DNA of 64,000 bases from contig OMZQ01000004.1 in assembly GCA_900315595.1 (NCBI GenBank), positions 37,434-101,433 on the forward strand. Direction: 5' to 3'. The position numbers were made by a program, and so were the translations under genes. Source of the DNA: an uncultured Eubacteriales bacterium (GTDB lineage Bacteria; Bacillota; Clostridia; Oscillospirales; Oscillospiraceae). The notes under the pieces were generated by a model. The model did no database searches. It had not been told where the DNA came from and saw nothing but the letters and a program-made list of their open reading frames with translations. Shown piece after piece: positions 7,587 to 15,389 of this stretch. Positions within the stretch are counted from its first letter, which is position 1. The number at the start of each line of letters is the position of its first letter.

Positions 7587-8933
7587 ATGAACAAGAAAAT
7601 GCTCATCTACAAGGTGATCTGCACCATCGTGATCATCGCCGCAGCCATCCTGCTGCTGACCGGCGTGTTCAACAAAAAGGACAGCATGTATCACCTGGCC
7701 GACCGCAGCAAGATCGGCCCCCTGACGACGGAGGACATCAGCTACCGCACCGTCGCCGCCCCGACCCAGACGCTCAAGGACGGCACCATTGGCGCCGAGG
7801 CCTGGAAGGAGATCTACCCCTACATCACCCAGACCATGTATGCCAATGCCGACAACGACGAGATCGTCAGCTATCTCGAGCAGGACCCCTATCTGGTCCA
7901 GATCTACGAGGGCTACGGCTTTGCGAAGGACTACGGCTCCGCCCGCGGCCACGCCTACACCCTTAAGGACGTCCACGAGACCAAGCGCCCCCACGCAACG
8001 GCAAACTGCCTGACCTGCAAATCCCCGTCCTTTACCAAGATGGTCCAGGACCAGGGCGTCGGCGTCTATACGAAGGACTTTGAAGAGGTCTATAACGAGA
8101 TCATGGCCAACGGCGAGGTCATCAGCTGCTACACCTGCCACGGCAACGACGCCGGCAGCAAGGGCGCGCTCCGCGTGACCCATACCTACGTGAACAAGGC
8201 CCTGGGCGAGAACGTCTCCACGATCGACCCCGCGACCCTGTCCTGCGGCCAGTGCCACATCGAGTACTACTTCACCAACGTGGACAGCGACGGCGACGGC
8301 AATCCCGACAGCGAGGCCATGATGCCCTATCACAGCGTCGAGGAAATGACGCCCGAGGCGATCCTCGCCTACTATGACGGCATTGCCGGCAAGGACGGCG
8401 AGCCGGGCTTCTACGACTGGATCCAGGAGGCCACCGGCACTAAGATGCTCAAGGCGCAGCACCCTGAGATGGAGACCTACCTTCAGAGCGTCCACGCCCA
8501 GAACGGCTTGAGCTGCGCCGACTGCCACATGGCGATTGAAATGCAGGAGGACGGCACCGTCAACCACAGCCACAAGCTGGTCAGCCCGCTTGCAAGCCAG
8601 ACCATTCTCTCCACCTGCGTCCAGTGCCACGGCAGCACGAACATGGTTGAAAAGGTCCACCGCATCCAGGACGCCGTCACGGCCCGCGAGACCGTGATCG
8701 GCAATAAGCTCGCCGCCTTCAAGAACGCCTTTGCCGACGCGCTCTCTGCCGGAAACCTCTCCGAGCAGAAGATCGCCACGCTCCACAAGCTCCACCGCGA
8801 GGCCCAGTGGTTCTTCGACTTCTGCTACGTTGAGAACTCCGAGGGCGCGCACAACTCCGCCCTGGCGAACCACTGCCTCGACGTTGCCGAGGAGAAGATC
8901 AGCGAGGGCATGGCGCTGCTGGGCGAGGGCTGA
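7587..8933 (+). CDS. nrfA: Ammonia-forming cytochrome c nitrite reductase, membrane-anchored pentaheme
   Basis: NrfA reduces nitrite to ammonium with six electrons outside the cytoplasmic membrane. The 448-residue protein has an N-terminal hydrophobic helix (about residues 7-27) without a clear cleavage site, so it is probably self-anchored. Five heme sites occur in canonical order: CLTCK at 141-145 (Lys-ligated active-site heme), then CYTCH 181, CGQCH 220, CADCH 310 and CVQCH 344. Active-site Tyr in QCHIEYYF (Tyr228) and His in KAQHPE (His292) are present. A DSDGDGNPD loop at 233-241 resembles a calcium-binding loop. ATG 7587 follows GAGGAG. No nrfH or other NapC-type gene is in the window. 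Confidence 0.94.
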   Translation: MNKKMLIYKVICTIVIIAAAILLLTGVFNKKDSMYHLADRSKIGPLTTEDISYRTVAAPTQTLKDGTIGAEAWKEIYPYITQTMYANADNDEIVSYLEQDPYLVQIYEGYGFAKDYGSARGHAYTLKDVHETKRPHATANCLTCKSPSFTKMVQDQGVGVYTKDFEEVYNEIMANGEVISCYTCHGNDAGSKGALRVTHTYVNKALGENVSTIDPATLSCGQCHIEYYFTNVDSDGDGNPDSEAMMPYHSVEEMTPEAILAYYDGIAGKDGEPGFYDWIQEATGTKMLKAQHPEMETYLQSVHAQNGLSCADCHMAIEMQEDGTVNHSHKLVSPLASQTILSTCVQCHGSTNMVEKVHRIQDAVTARETVIGNKLAAFKNAFADALSAGNLSEQKIATLHKLHREAQWFFDFCYVENSEGAHNSALANHCLDVAEEKISEGMALLGEG

Positions 8934-8956
8934 TCCCCAAACCAAACCATTCGCCG

Positions 8957-8989
8957 ATTCCGGGAGAGGCGGGCAGCTTCTCCCGGAAT
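8957..8989 (+). other. Stem-loop in the nrfA-resB spacer
   Basis: The 158-nt spacer between nrfA and resB holds an 11-bp perfect stem (ATTCCGGGAGA and its complement) with an 11-nt loop, and further on a small palindrome CCGAAGGTCCTTCGG. Neither has a U-tract, so a role in mRNA processing or differential stability is more likely than termination. No gene is seen in the spacer. Confidence 0.6.
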
Positions 8990-9091
8990 CCTGCATGAAA
9001 CCGGCTTTGCGAAGCAAAAACCGCCTGCGCCGGGCTTTGATCCGCCGAAGGTCCTTCGGATGGACGGAAGCCCCGCATGAAAGGATAGACG

Positions 9092-10423
9092 ATGCTGAAA
9101 AAGACCTGGAGGTTTCTGACCTCCATGAAATTTGCCATCCTGCTGCTGGCAGTTCTGACCCTGGCCTGCGTTTTCGGCTCCGTGATCCCGCAGGGCGGGA
9201 CGCTGGACGAGTATCTCGGCGCCTACGGCGAACGCGGCGGGGCGCTGATCGTGGGGCTCTGTCTGGACGACGTCTTCCACAGCGCTTGGTTCCTGGTTCT
9301 GACCGTCCTGCTGGTCTGCGACCTGCTCTACTGCAATCTGATCCGCCTGCCGAGCCTGTTCAGCCGGATGAAGCGCTTTCGCGACCCACAGACGGCCTGG
9401 CGGCTGAGCGAGGCCGCGCAAGCCTTCGACGAAGCCGGGACGCCGGCGGGAGAGGAAGCAGAGCCGAAGCCCGCCCGCCGCAGGCAGGAGCCTGCGGTCT
9501 GCACCGTAAAGCAGGTTCCCGACGCGGCTGCGGTCTTTGAAACCCTGCATATGAAGCCCGTTTCGGGCGAGCGGGCCGGGCGGAAGACCCTCTTTGCCGC
9601 GCAGAACAGCGTCGGTCTCTGGGGCGCGTGGGTGACGCACCTGGGCATTCTGCTTCTGATCGTCGGCTTCACCCTGGGCCAGACGACGCGTCAGCTCTAT
9701 ACGGTCCACGGCGTTCCCGGCCAGACCCTTCCCGTGGGGGATACCGGCTGCACCCTGACGATCAATGACTTTGACGTCTCCCTGACCGACAGCGGCGTTG
9801 CCAGTCAGTTCACCTCCGACGTCACGATGCGCGACCCCGCAGGGGTCACGGAATCCGCCGTCGTCAGCGTCAATCGGCCCGGCGATCTCTTCGGCTATAA
9901 GGTCTTCCAGAATTCCATCGGCACCGCTGCGAAGGTCACGGTCACAAAGGACGGAGCCGTCGTCCAGGAGGAGGTCCTCTGCGCCGGCGACTACCTCTAC
10001 GTTCTGGATACGCCGATGGCCCTCTTTTTCGACGGCTACTACCGGGACGCCCTGGATTTCGGCGGCATGAAGGCGGACGCCTTCGCCTGGTCCACCTACT
10101 ACAACGGCGTCTACAGCGAGACCCGCTATCAGGCCGAGGGCGAGACCGCCATCTCCACCGACAGCATCCGGGTCGTCTTCTCCGAGCCGCAGAGCTACAC
10201 CCTGCTCCAGCTCAAGCGGGAGCGCTTCATCTGGCTCGTCCTTCTGGGCGGTCTGGTCACGCTGGCCGGTCTGGTCCTGTCCTTCTATCTCCAGCCCCGC
10301 CGCCTCTGGGCCGAGCAGACCGAGGCCGGCTGGACCGTCCACGGCGAGAGCCGCAAGGGCGGCGCGCTCTTCCGCGACCGTCTGCGCGAGGCCGCCGGAG
10401 AGAACGGCCCAAAAACCACATAG
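9092..10423 (+). CDS. resB: System II cytochrome c biogenesis protein ResB (Ccs1)
   Basis: ResB with CcsA moves heme across the membrane and attaches it to CXXCH motifs outside. The 443-residue protein opens with the family signature around GSVIPQGG after a first helix, has further helices near residues 65-85 and 180-200, a large extracytoplasmic domain, and a last helix near 375-395. ATG 9092 follows AAAGGATAGACG. With ccsA immediately downstream and nrfA upstream it should mature NrfA, the only c-type cytochrome in this window. Confidence 0.92.
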   Translation: MLKKTWRFLTSMKFAILLLAVLTLACVFGSVIPQGGTLDEYLGAYGERGGALIVGLCLDDVFHSAWFLVLTVLLVCDLLYCNLIRLPSLFSRMKRFRDPQTAWRLSEAAQAFDEAGTPAGEEAEPKPARRRQEPAVCTVKQVPDAAAVFETLHMKPVSGERAGRKTLFAAQNSVGLWGAWVTHLGILLLIVGFTLGQTTRQLYTVHGVPGQTLPVGDTGCTLTINDFDVSLTDSGVASQFTSDVTMRDPAGVTESAVVSVNRPGDLFGYKVFQNSIGTAAKVTVTKDGAVVQEEVLCAGDYLYVLDTPMALFFDGYYRDALDFGGMKADAFAWSTYYNGVYSETRYQAEGETAISTDSIRVVFSEPQSYTLLQLKRERFIWLVLLGGLVTLAGLVLSFYLQPRRLWAEQTEAGWTVHGESRKGGALFRDRLREAAGENGPKTT

Positions 10424-10470
10424 GATACCCTTCGCCTGCCCCAATGAAATCATCATAAGGAGCAATGACC

Positions 10471-11286
10471 ATGCTGAAAGCCGAAAGCACCCTCTTCTAT
10501 CTTGTCCTGGGCTGCTATTTCCTGGCAATGGCGATCCACTTTGTCTTTTTGGCGATCCGGAAGGAGAAGCTCTCCAAGCTCGCCCTGCTGGTGCAGCTCG
10601 TCGGTCTGATCCTGCACACGGCTGCCATCGTCTGCCGGGGCATCGCAGCCGGACGGCTTCCGCTGACCAACCAGTATGAGTTTGCCACCAGCTTTGCCTG
10701 GGGCCTCTGCCTGGTCAGCCTGATTTTTGCCCGTCGGTTCAAGTTCCCGGTCCTCGGAGCCTTCGTTGCGCCGCTGATCTGCCTCATCATCGGCTACGCG
10801 GCCTTCCAGAATCGGGAGGTACGCGACCTCATGTCCACCCTGCGCTCAAACTGGCTGGGCTTCCACGTCTCCACGGCGATCATCTCTTACGGCTCCTTCG
10901 GCGTCAGCGCCGTCGTCTCTGCGATCTTCCTGTTCCGCGGCCGGATGCGGGACGATCACTTCTGGGGCCAGCATATCCCGCCCCGGGAGAAGCTCGACGC
11001 GATCAGCTACCGCTCGGTCTGTCTGGGCCTGCTGTTTCTGACCTTCACGATCCTGTCCGGCGCGATCTGGGCCGAGCAGGCCTGGGGCAGCTACTGGTCC
11101 TGGGACCCGAAGGAGACCTGGTCCCTGATCACCTGGATCATCTACGCCATCTATCTCCACCTGCGGCTCGGACGGGGCTGGCGGGGCAAATCCGCCGCGA
11201 TCTTTGCCGTCGTCGGCTTTGTTGCCGTCCTGTTCACCTACGTCGGTGTCAACACCCTTCTCCCCGGCGTGCATAGCTATCGTTAG
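10471..11286 (+). CDS. ccsA: System II heme exporter / cytochrome c synthase CcsA (ResC)
   Basis: CcsA is the heme-handling membrane subunit of System II. The 271-residue protein has about eight helices and the diagnostic tryptophan-rich WWD loop WGSYWSWDPKETWSLITW, plus conserved histidines such as the one in WLGFHVSTA. The ATG at 10471 lies 8 nt after AAGGAG; an ATG six bases earlier is too close to that site. It follows resB by 47 nt without a terminator. Confidence 0.93.
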   Translation: MLKAESTLFYLVLGCYFLAMAIHFVFLAIRKEKLSKLALLVQLVGLILHTAAIVCRGIAAGRLPLTNQYEFATSFAWGLCLVSLIFARRFKFPVLGAFVAPLICLIIGYAAFQNREVRDLMSTLRSNWLGFHVSTAIISYGSFGVSAVVSAIFLFRGRMRDDHFWGQHIPPREKLDAISYRSVCLGLLFLTFTILSGAIWAEQAWGSYWSWDPKETWSLITWIIYAIYLHLRLGRGWRGKSAAIFAVVGFVAVLFTYVGVNTLLPGVHSYR

Positions 11287-11352
11287 AACGGCTGTACGCC
11301 GCCCGGAGCGGGTCAGCTGATCATAACACATCATCAGAAAGGAAGAATGAAA

Positions 11353-13137
11353 ATGTTTTGTGGTAATTGCGGTGCCCAGTGCCCCGACGGAGCGGTCTTT
11401 TGTACCGCCTGCGGCGCTCAGCTCGGGCAGCAGGGAGCGGAGGCTGCGATCCCCAGCGCCGGCGCGCCGGCCGCGCCCGTGGGCAATGCACAGCCCTACT
11501 ATGCGCCGGTGACGCCCAAAGCGCCCAAGCAGAAAAACCCCAAGACCAAGAAGATCGTGATCGGCGTCGTTGTGGGCGTGCTGGTGCTGGCCGCCATCGT
11601 AACGGGACTGATCCTGTTCCTGACGCGCCCGAAGACGATCAACCTCAACGAGTATCTGAAGATCGAAGCAGAGGGCTACGACGGCTACGGCAGCGTCCGG
11701 GCGTCCATCGACTGGGAAGCCATCGAGAAGAAGTACGGCGAAGACATCGAGTTTTCTGACGACGCGAAGCAAATTCTGAAGCTGTCGTCGAGCGAGCTCA
11801 GGCGGGGCACCCCGTTTGACTATCTGCCCATGCTGATTGACGTGGACCTGGATAAGACCTACGACTGCGCCAACGGCGAAAAGATCGCCTATGAGTGGGA
11901 CGTCTATAAGAAGATCGAGGAGTGCTTCAACGTCAAGTTCGAATACGAAAAGGGCACCTACACGGTCAGCGGCCTGAAGGAAGTTGAAACGTTCGACCCG
12001 TTCGAGCATCTGACTGTTTCCTTCTCCGGCATCTCCTCGGACGGCAGCTGCGAGATCGAATATGACGGGGAAATTTTCAACTCCTGGAGCTTCACGGTCG
12101 ATCCGCAGTACGATCTGTCCAACGGCGACACGGTCACGGTCAGTCTGGATTCCTACACTGACGACGAATACCTCGTCGAGGAATACGGCAAGATCCCGAG
12201 TGTCAGGGAGAAGGAGTATACCGTCACCGGCCTGGTCGAATACGTGAACAGCTATTCCGAGCTGACGGAGGACTTCCTCACGAACGCGCAGTCCGAGGCG
12301 GAAGACCAGATCTATTCCTTCTTTGCCCGGTACTACGGCTCGGAGGCCGCTCTGTCGGATCTGACCTCCGACGGCTATCTCTTTGGCGTCACCAACGAGG
12401 ATTACTATTCCAGCTATAACGAGCTGTATCTGATCTACCGCGGAACCGTCACGAAGGGAGACGAAGCCCCGTATCAGATGTGGTTCCCCGTCCATTTCCT
12501 GAATATTCTCTCCGAAGCCGACGGCATGAGCTATGAGGAGATTCGCGGGATCGGCGCGGGTTGGTCCTCCAGCGAGAGCTTTACGAACCCCGTATCCGCC
12601 TGGAACGAGATCATGGACTACGGCGACTCGATGGACTGGGAGGCCGGAGGCGGCTTTGAGCGTTTCGAGACCAACGAAAAACTGGACAGCCTGAGCAAGA
12701 TCGGCGCGGATCAGCAGACGGCGTTCCAGGAGATGGCAAAGGCCGAGATCGAAAGCTACCTTGCCGACGCCTACAGCTTCGACAGCACCGTTTCGGAGCT
12801 GACCTACGCCGGCGAGATCCTCCTGACGCCGAAGGACGAATACTACTCCAACCGCCTCTGCGTCGTCTTCTCCGCTCAGGTCACAAGCAGCGACGAAGAC
12901 TTCGAGGAAACCACGGTCTACTACCCGGTGCGCTATGACGATATTACGGTCATTGCAGACGGCGAATGCTTTGTGGAGTACAAAAACGGGATTGCGGGCT
13001 ATTCCTATTTCCCGGACAGCTGGTATTCCACCAAGGGCTACACGGACCCGGCCGAGCTGTACAACGATATCGTCACGCAAAACCGCAATAGCTATTCCTA
13101 TGAGCTCTCCGAAGAGCTGAAGCAGCTCGAGAACTGA
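11353..13137 (+). CDS. Zinc-ribbon membrane protein with large extracytoplasmic domain
   Basis: The ~594-residue protein begins with a double-CxxC zinc ribbon (MFCGNCGAQCPDGAVFCTAC), then a proline/alanine linker, a basic stretch, one membrane helix (about residues 74-95), and a long acidic, tyrosine-rich exterior region. The exterior includes at least two similar modules ending YTVSGLKE and YTVTGLVE, reminiscent of TcaA/YvbJ-type proteins. Function is unknown. It follows ccsA by 66 nt and ends at strong hairpins, so it may be the last gene of the rnf-nrf-ccs transcript. ATG 11353 is 9 nt after AAGGA; ATG 11347 is an alternative. Confidence 0.8.
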   Translation: MFCGNCGAQCPDGAVFCTACGAQLGQQGAEAAIPSAGAPAAPVGNAQPYYAPVTPKAPKQKNPKTKKIVIGVVVGVLVLAAIVTGLILFLTRPKTINLNEYLKIEAEGYDGYGSVRASIDWEAIEKKYGEDIEFSDDAKQILKLSSSELRRGTPFDYLPMLIDVDLDKTYDCANGEKIAYEWDVYKKIEECFNVKFEYEKGTYTVSGLKEVETFDPFEHLTVSFSGISSDGSCEIEYDGEIFNSWSFTVDPQYDLSNGDTVTVSLDSYTDDEYLVEEYGKIPSVREKEYTVTGLVEYVNSYSELTEDFLTNAQSEAEDQIYSFFARYYGSEAALSDLTSDGYLFGVTNEDYYSSYNELYLIYRGTVTKGDEAPYQMWFPVHFLNILSEADGMSYEEIRGIGAGWSSSESFTNPVSAWNEIMDYGDSMDWEAGGGFERFETNEKLDSLSKIGADQQTAFQEMAKAEIESYLADAYSFDSTVSELTYAGEILLTPKDEYYSNRLCVVFSAQVTSSDEDFEETTVYYPVRYDDITVIADGECFVEYKNGIAGYSYFPDSWYSTKGYTDPAELYNDIVTQNRNSYSYELSEELKQLEN

Positions 13138-13148
13138 TTTTCAACCGT

Positions 13149-13233
13149 CTGCGGCGCACCGCCGTCCGGTGCGCCGCAGGAAAACAAACGGACGAAGCAG
13201 AACCCGATCGGGTTTTTGCTTCGTCCGTATTTT
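13149..13233. terminator. Double hairpin, bidirectional terminator
   Basis: A 12-bp stem (13149-13160 with 13168-13179) is followed by a second 12-bp stem (13188-13199 with 13217-13228) and ATTTTTG on the plus strand; on the minus strand the second stem is followed by TTTGTTTT. It separates the zinc-ribbon gene from the convergent ECF-S-like gene. Confidence 0.85.
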
Positions 13234-13238
13234 TGCGC

Positions 13239-13772
13239 TCAGTGTGTGTCGGGCCGGTCTGTCTCCAGACGCCGCAGCAGGCAGGTCAGAGGCCAGACCA
13301 GCGTTCCCAGGGCCAGATTGCCAAAGGCGTGGATCAGATCAAAGGGAAGTCCTGCGGCGATCCATGCGGGAACCCGGTTCCAGTCTCCGTCCAGAAAGGC
13401 GTAACACTGAAACGGAGCGTACAGGCTCCCGTAGCAGAGACCGAACAGGCCGCAGACCACGGCGTAAACCGGCATGCGCAGCCAGTCCGGCATGCGCTTC
13501 GGCAGGAGCATCGTCACGCCCCAGAGCACCGGCCAAAGGTAAAAATAGGGAAACCACCAGAGCCCGAACCCGGAAAAAGCACCCTGGAGCAGGATGAAAA
13601 CCAGAATCGGGATCAGGGCGTATTTGCGGTAGACGAGGGTGTAGACCATGGTCAGCGTACTAACCAGCTCCACGTTCGGCGCGAATTCCAGTGCCTGCTT
13701 GGAGCAGAACTGCATCGTTCCGAGCAGGGCGAAGATCAGAATATGCCGCAGGTCCAGCCGCTTCCGGCCCAT
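13239..13772 (-). CDS. ECF-transporter S-component-like membrane protein, probable corrinoid uptake
   Basis: The 177-residue, very hydrophobic protein has about five to six helices and resembles substrate-binding S components of energy-coupling-factor transporters (size, NxxLG-type end with HAFGNLALGTLVW). It starts 1 nt after the stop of the DUF4430 lipoprotein, so the two are translationally coupled, and both lie under a cobalamin riboswitch. The combination suggests uptake of cobalamin or a precursor with a shared EcfAAT module encoded elsewhere. Specificity is inferred from context, not from residues. Confidence 0.7.
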   Translation of the reverse strand: MGRKRLDLRHILIFALLGTMQFCSKQALEFAPNVELVSTLTMVYTLVYRKYALIPILVFILLQGAFSGFGLWWFPYFYLWPVLWGVTMLLPKRMPDWLRMPVYAVVCGLFGLCYGSLYAPFQCYAFLDGDWNRVPAWIAAGLPFDLIHAFGNLALGTLVWPLTCLLRRLETDRPDTH

Positions 13773-13773
13773 A

Positions 13774-14274
13774 TCAGCCCTTCGTCGCGGTCAGGGCATA
13801 GGTCGCGCCTTCCGTGATCGGGGTGGTGTCCACGCCGGTCGAGGCGTAGGCGCCGTCCACGTAGAAGGCCCAGTACATGCCGTCGGTGTCCCAATCCAGG
13901 GTCTCGCCGTCCACGGTCGTGACGTACATGCCGTAGCCTGCCAGCTCGCCGTCGATCAGCTCCAGACCGGTCAGGGCCTCGCCCACATATTGGTCGTCGC
14001 TGTGGATCACGAAACTGCTCGTCGTGCCGTCAGACTTGGTCACGTCCAGATAGAAGGTGTGCGCGCCTTCGCCCAGCTCGGTCCGTCCGTCCGGGGCGGC
14101 TGTCGTGGTCGCGGGGGCAGCCTCGGCGGTCGTCTGGACCGCAGAGACGGTCGTCTGGACCGCTGCGTCAGTCTGCTGGGTCTTCTCCTGCTTGTCGCAT
14201 CCGCTCAGCGCCGCCGCCGCAAGCAGCACCGTCAGGACGAGACACAGAGAAAGAATGCTTCTGATTCTCTTCAT
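13774..14274 (-). CDS. DUF4430 lipoprotein, probable extracellular corrinoid-binding protein
   Basis: The 166-residue protein has a lipoprotein signal peptide ending LSGC (lipid Cys near residue 25), a threonine/alanine-rich linker, and a C-terminal DUF4430 domain (transcobalamin/intrinsic-factor-like fold; core GMYWAFYVDGAYASTGVD). ATG 14274 lies 8 nt after AAGGAG. It is downstream of a cobalamin riboswitch and coupled to an ECF-S-like gene, so it likely captures corrinoid at the cell surface and passes it to the transporter. Confidence 0.8.
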   Translation of the reverse strand: MKRIRSILSLCLVLTVLLAAAALSGCDKQEKTQQTDAAVQTTVSAVQTTAEAAPATTTAAPDGRTELGEGAHTFYLDVTKSDGTTSSFVIHSDDQYVGEALTGLELIDGELAGYGMYVTTVDGETLDWDTDGMYWAFYVDGAYASTGVDTTPITEGATYALTATKG

Positions 14275-14414
14275 AATGTGTTCTCCTTTGTCTTGATTTG
14301 CCGGGAAAGCCCGGCGTTTTTTCCGCAAAGGCTCTGCCGCACCCGGAGGGCTTTTCCCTCCGCGGGGAAGCGCTTTCGGCTTCCGTCCGCCCGGAGCTCG
14401 CGGCGGCGGCAAAG

Positions 14415-14608
14415 GCGCGGGCCAGTCTTCCGGCTCATGGCGGCAAGGGACGCCTTCTCGGCTTGCGCCAATGGCATTCGGCTCTGCGGCGAGCCGCTGT
14501 CCCTGCTCCGGGCGGAGGCTCCGCCCTGCCATCTACGGCCACGGTCTGGCGCGGGGATCGGGCGAAGGCCCTGGACCCGCTTCCTGATTAAGTATCGGAT
14601 ACACCCAG
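14415..14608 (-). ncRNA. Cobalamin riboswitch
   Basis: Read on the minus strand, the leader contains the conserved blocks of the AdoCbl aptamer in correct order and spacing: GGTGTATCC near the 5' end, AATCAGGAAGCGGGT, ATGCCATTGG (B12 core), AAGCCGAGAAGGCG, and the B12 box-like GAGCCGGAAGACTGGCC. Its length of about 194 nt is typical. Several GC-rich hairpins follow before the ribosome binding site (e.g. GGAGGGAAAAGCCCTCC and GCCGGGCTTTCCCGGC) and could form the expression platform. Some core positions deviate from consensus, so ligand binding is predicted, not shown. Confidence 0.8.
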
Positions 14609-14621
14609 CTTTGCAAGGGGC

Positions 14622-14650
14622 ATTATACCGCAGCCGCCCGGCAAAGTCAA
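14622..14650 (-). promoter_or_regulatory. Promoter of the cobalamin-riboswitch transcript
   Basis: On the minus strand TTGACT and a perfect TATAAT are separated by exactly 17 nt, about 14 nt upstream of the riboswitch. The gene-free stretch 14275-14701 is thus explained by terminator, promoter, riboswitch and expression platform. Confidence 0.8.
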
Positions 14651-14657
14651 GCAAAAG

Positions 14658-14682
14658 GGAACGGCCCGTGCGGGCCGTTCCC
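14658..14682 (-). terminator. Terminator after the DUF4956 gene
   Basis: A perfect 12-bp stem (GGGAACGGCCCG and complement) with a tiny loop is followed on the minus strand by TTTTGCTTG. It closes the VTC-DUF4956 transcript and abuts the riboswitch promoter. Confidence 0.85.
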
Positions 14683-14701
14683 GGTGGTATCGTTGGGTGC
14701 A

Positions 14702-15373
14702 TCAGAGCTGCCCGACCTCCAGAGCGTAGGGCAGAATGGAGATTTCCAGATTCCCGTTCTTCGTGCGCAGGGCGTCGATCAAGGCCTTTTCGTCGCCGGG
14801 ATTCTTCATCGTGATCCGGTAGGAGAGACGGAACATCGAGCCCATTCCGGTGGTCTTCACGCCCACGCTCTCCACGCTGCGCAGATAGCGGTCAAAGATC
14901 TCGTCGAAGGCCCCGTTGTATTCCAGGGATTCGGGGATCGTGACCTTCAGCAGCTTCTCGGCGGAAAGCCCACGGTGCTCAAAAATCGGCAGAGCGGCGA
15001 TCACAAAGTAGAGCGCAGCCAGCCCCAACAGGATAATGACCCCGTAGGCCACGTAGCCCATGCCGAAGGCAATCCCGGAGCCCATTGCGATCAACACCGC
15101 GGCGATCTCGTCCGCGCTGCCGGGAGCCGAGCGGAAGCGGATCAGACCGAACGCGCCGCCGATGGCGACGCCCGCGCCGATCGAGCCGCTGACGAAGGAT
15201 ATGACCGCCGCGACCACAAGGGGCAGAAGCGTCGTCACCAAAAAGAAGCGCTTGGTCGAGCGAATGCGGAAGGACATCAGCCAGGAGTAGATCAGACCGG
15301 AGACCAGGGCGGCAGCCGCCATTGTGAAAAACTGGCCCGCGGTGATGGCGGAGGTATAGATCGTTTCAAACAT
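14702..15373 (-). CDS. DUF4956 membrane protein
   Basis: The ~223-residue protein has three to four helices in its first 130 residues, including the GAGVAIGGAFGLIRFRSAPG segment typical of DUF4956, and a soluble C-terminal domain (KLLKVTIPESLEYNGAFDE). Family function is unknown, but DUF4956 genes very often sit beside VTC-domain genes, as here (VTC is 16 nt upstream). ATG 15373 is 9 nt after AAAGGA; an ATG two codons earlier is too close to that site. Confidence 0.85.
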   Translation of the reverse strand: MFETIYTSAITAGQFFTMAAAALVSGLIYSWLMSFRIRSTKRFFLVTTLLPLVVAAVISFVSGSIGAGVAIGGAFGLIRFRSAPGSADEIAAVLIAMGSGIAFGMGYVAYGVIILLGLAALYFVIAALPIFEHRGLSAEKLLKVTIPESLEYNGAFDEIFDRYLRSVESVGVKTTGMGSMFRLSYRITMKNPGDEKALIDALRTKNGNLEISILPYALEVGQL

Positions 15374-15389
15374 ATGCATGCATCCTTTC

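Noticed and set aside
7587..8933. Octaheme or tetraheme cytochrome such as hydroxylamine reductase or NrfH
   Set aside because: Exactly five heme motifs are present, the first being CXXCK, with NrfA active-site tyrosine and histidine blocks.
10846..13080. 744-codon minus-strand frame across ccsA and the zinc-ribbon gene
   Set aside because: It spans two supported plus-strand genes and their spacer and shows no recognisable domain.
14275..14532. Extended coding region upstream of the DUF4430 lipoprotein
   Set aside because: The extension would precede a perfect lipoprotein signal peptide and overlaps the riboswitch expression platform; ATG 14274 has a proper ribosome binding site.
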